Part shown: positions 62,710-64,000 of the stretch, piece by piece
How positions within the stretch are numbered: the first letter of the stretch is position 1
Layout of the letters: each line of letters opens with the position of its first letter
Translations under genes and position numbers: made by a program
The notes under the pieces: model-generated
Told to the model about the DNA's origin: nothing
Database searches by the model: none
The model's input: the letters and a program-made list of their open reading frames with translations, nothing else
From: Spirochaetota bacterium
GTDB taxonomy: Bacteria > Spirochaetota > Spirochaetia > Treponematales > UBA12059
Direction of reading: 5' to 3'
DNA length: 64,000 nt
Assembly: GCA_022703505.1 (NCBI GenBank)
Contig: JAKLDN010000003.1
Location: forward strand, 124,001 to 188,000

Positions 62710-62739
62710 TTGACATGAGGCGCCGTTCCATCGTATAAA
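62710..62739 (+). promoter_or_regulatory. Promoter of the rplU-prp-rpmA operon
   Basis: TTGACA, 18 bases and TATAAA, close to consensus, about 58 bases before rplU. The leader may hold an autoregulatory site, but none is recognised. Confidence 0.78.
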
Positions 62740-62797
62740 GTCACGCTCGCGGGAAGTGTTTACCGAGCCGTACCATACGAACATAGAGGTTATCCAG

Positions 62798-63109
62798 ATG
62801 TACGCAGTCGTCGAAGTGAAGGGCAAGCAGTACCGGGCGGAAAAGGGCGCCAGCATCCGCGTGGATCGCATGGACGGCGAGAAGGGCCAGACGGTCACCC
62901 TCGATTCCGTCCTCCTAGTGTCCGGCGAGACCGTGAAGGTCGGCGCGCCCTACGTTTCCGGCGCCTCGGTCAAGGCCGTGATCGCGGACCAGGCCAAGGC
63001 CGACAAGATCATCGTCTTCAAGTACAAGCCCAAGAAGGACTACCGCCGGAAGCACGGACACCGGCAGAGCTACACCCTGCTCCAGGTCGAGGATATCCTC
63101 GGGGCCTAG
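62798..63109 (+). CDS. rplU: Ribosomal protein L21
   Basis: Large-subunit protein, 103 residues. Starts MYAVVEVKGKQYRAEKGASI and has VKAVIADQAKADKIIVFKYKPKKDYRRKHGHRQ, the conserved rRNA-binding end. First in the rplU-prp-rpmA order; the next start is two bases after its stop codon. Confidence 0.97.
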   Translation: MYAVVEVKGKQYRAEKGASIRVDRMDGEKGQTVTLDSVLLVSGETVKVGAPYVSGASVKAVIADQAKADKIIVFKYKPKKDYRRKHGHRQSYTLLQVEDILGA

Positions 63110-63111
63110 GG

Positions 63112-63453
63112 ATGATCGAGGTCCGGGCCCGGTTGGGGGAGGACGGCGTGCTCCGGCGCGTCGATTCCTCCGGCCACGCGGGAACGGATGCCGGCAGCGG
63201 GGACCTCGTCTGCGCCGCGGCCTCCGTCCTGCTGCGGACCGCCTACGAGGCCCTGGCCCAGGTCCCCGGGGTCCGGGTCGAGGGATCGGCCCCCGAGCCG
63301 GGGAAGCTTTGGTTCTCCCTGCGGGACTACCCGCCGGGAGGCACGGATCGATTGAGGGGTATCGGGGATTTCCTGCTGACCGGGCTGTCCGGCCTGGAGC
63401 GGGAGCACCCGGGTGCCTTGAAGCTGACAACGGAACGGCATTGGAGGGAATGA
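63112..63453 (+). CDS. prp: Ribosomal-processing cysteine protease Prp
   Basis: Small cysteine protease, 113 residues. The proposed catalytic dyad is H22 ([10 protein letters not shown]) and C34 ([10 protein letters not shown]). In Firmicutes Prp removes an N-terminal extension from L27. Here it sits in its usual place between rplU and rpmA, although the L27 encoded next has no extension. Confidence 0.9.
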   Translation: MIEVRARLGEDGVLRRVDSSGHAGTDAGSGDLVCAAASVLLRTAYEALAQVPGVRVEGSAPEPGKLWFSLRDYPPGGTDRLRGIGDFLLTGLSGLEREHPGALKLTTERHWRE

Positions 63454-63454
63454 T

Positions 63455-63697
63455 ATGGCTCACAAGGGCGTGAACGGCCGGGACTCGAACCCCCACCATC
63501 TCGGCATCAAGGCCAGCGGGAACTCCGTCGTGACCGCGGGCTCCATCATCGTGCGGCAGAGGGGCACCCACATCCACCCCGGCGAGAACGTCGGGATCGG
63601 CCGGGACGACACCCTGTACGCCCTGGTGGACGGACGGGTGACCTTCTCGGATCACCGCGGCCGCAAGTACGCCGGAATCGAGCCCGTCCAGGCCTAG
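63455..63697 (+). CDS. rpmA: Ribosomal protein L27, short N-terminus
   Basis: 80 residues, with the conserved [29 protein letters not shown]. The N-terminal tail, which reaches toward the peptidyl-transferase centre, reads [19 protein letters not shown]: several residues shorter than the usual MAHKK-Gly-rich-NGRDS form, and with no Prp cleavage site. GGAG lies before the ATG. Confidence 0.95.
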   Translation: MAHKGVNGRDSNPHHLGIKASGNSVVTAGSIIVRQRGTHIHPGENVGIGRDDTLYALVDGRVTFSDHRGRKYAGIEPVQA

Positions 63698-63728
63698 GGA
63701 CGGGAACGCGGCCCGGCGGCGCCCCTAG

Positions 63729-64000
<272 letters not shown>

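Overview
The window looks like chromosomal DNA of a GC-rich spirochaete of the Treponema/Spirochaeta lineage. The main evidence is a V-type (not F-type) ATPase operon in the order E, DUF2764 protein, A, B, D, I, K, as in treponemes. Supporting signs are many predicted lipoproteins and TPR proteins and the linkage rplU-prp-rpmA-obgE. The assignment is inference from gene content; no rRNA is present.

Layout. 1-9.5 kb: pgk (5' truncated), tpiA, secG, a DnaJ-domain protein, a SurA-like chaperone, nusB, a TPR lipoprotein, map, an HtrA/DegQ protease and a phosphoribosyltransferase. 9.5-15.9 kb: three large exported proteins of unknown function in one operon. 16-18.5 kb: a rubrerythrin-like protein, an isochorismatase-fold hydrolase and glgC. 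18.6-24.1 kb: a MrfA/MrfB-type DNA repair pair, then a rhodanese and a CoA-disulfide-reductase/rhodanese fusion on the other strand. 24.2-26.9 kb: a GH13 sugar phosphorylase, tRNA-Gly(UCC) and a REP-associated tyrosine transposase (RAYT). 26.9-32.1 kb: DUF72, a Y-family polymerase lacking its catalytic acids (ImuB-like) and DnaE2, behind a promoter whose spacer is an 18-bp perfect palindrome. 32.2-40 kb: a methyltransferase, an aldo-keto reductase, a YhhN membrane protein, and a FadR-type regulator with a glycyl radical enzyme, its activase and a flavin-binding protein. 40.2-47.9 kb: the V-ATPase operon. 48-57 kb: ispG, a TPR protein, an ArsR regulator, a degenerate receiver-PilZ protein, an exported protein, mfd and an MFS transporter. 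57.3-64 kb: ligA, two membrane proteins, argS, rplU-prp-rpmA and the start of obgE.

The most striking signal is not a gene. An 11-base word, GGGACAGAGCT (reverse complement AGCTCTGTCCC, nearly always followed by C or T), occurs 34 times exactly and about 6 more times with one or two changes, in both orientations. Roughly 34 of the 40 copies lie inside open reading frames, use all possible reading frames and do not break them. Copies are very unevenly spread: 36 of 40 lie between 12.5 and 39.7 kb, with none before 6 kb or after 53 kb. DNA repair genes carry 14 copies, nine of them in dnaE2. Several copies sit in conserved domains where they replace family residues without changing length, which looks more like selection or conversion toward a signal word (as with DNA uptake sequences) than simple insertion. 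Others form small clusters in tolerant linkers and between genes. One copy lies 45 bases upstream of the RAYT gene, so a transposase-related origin is the main alternative.
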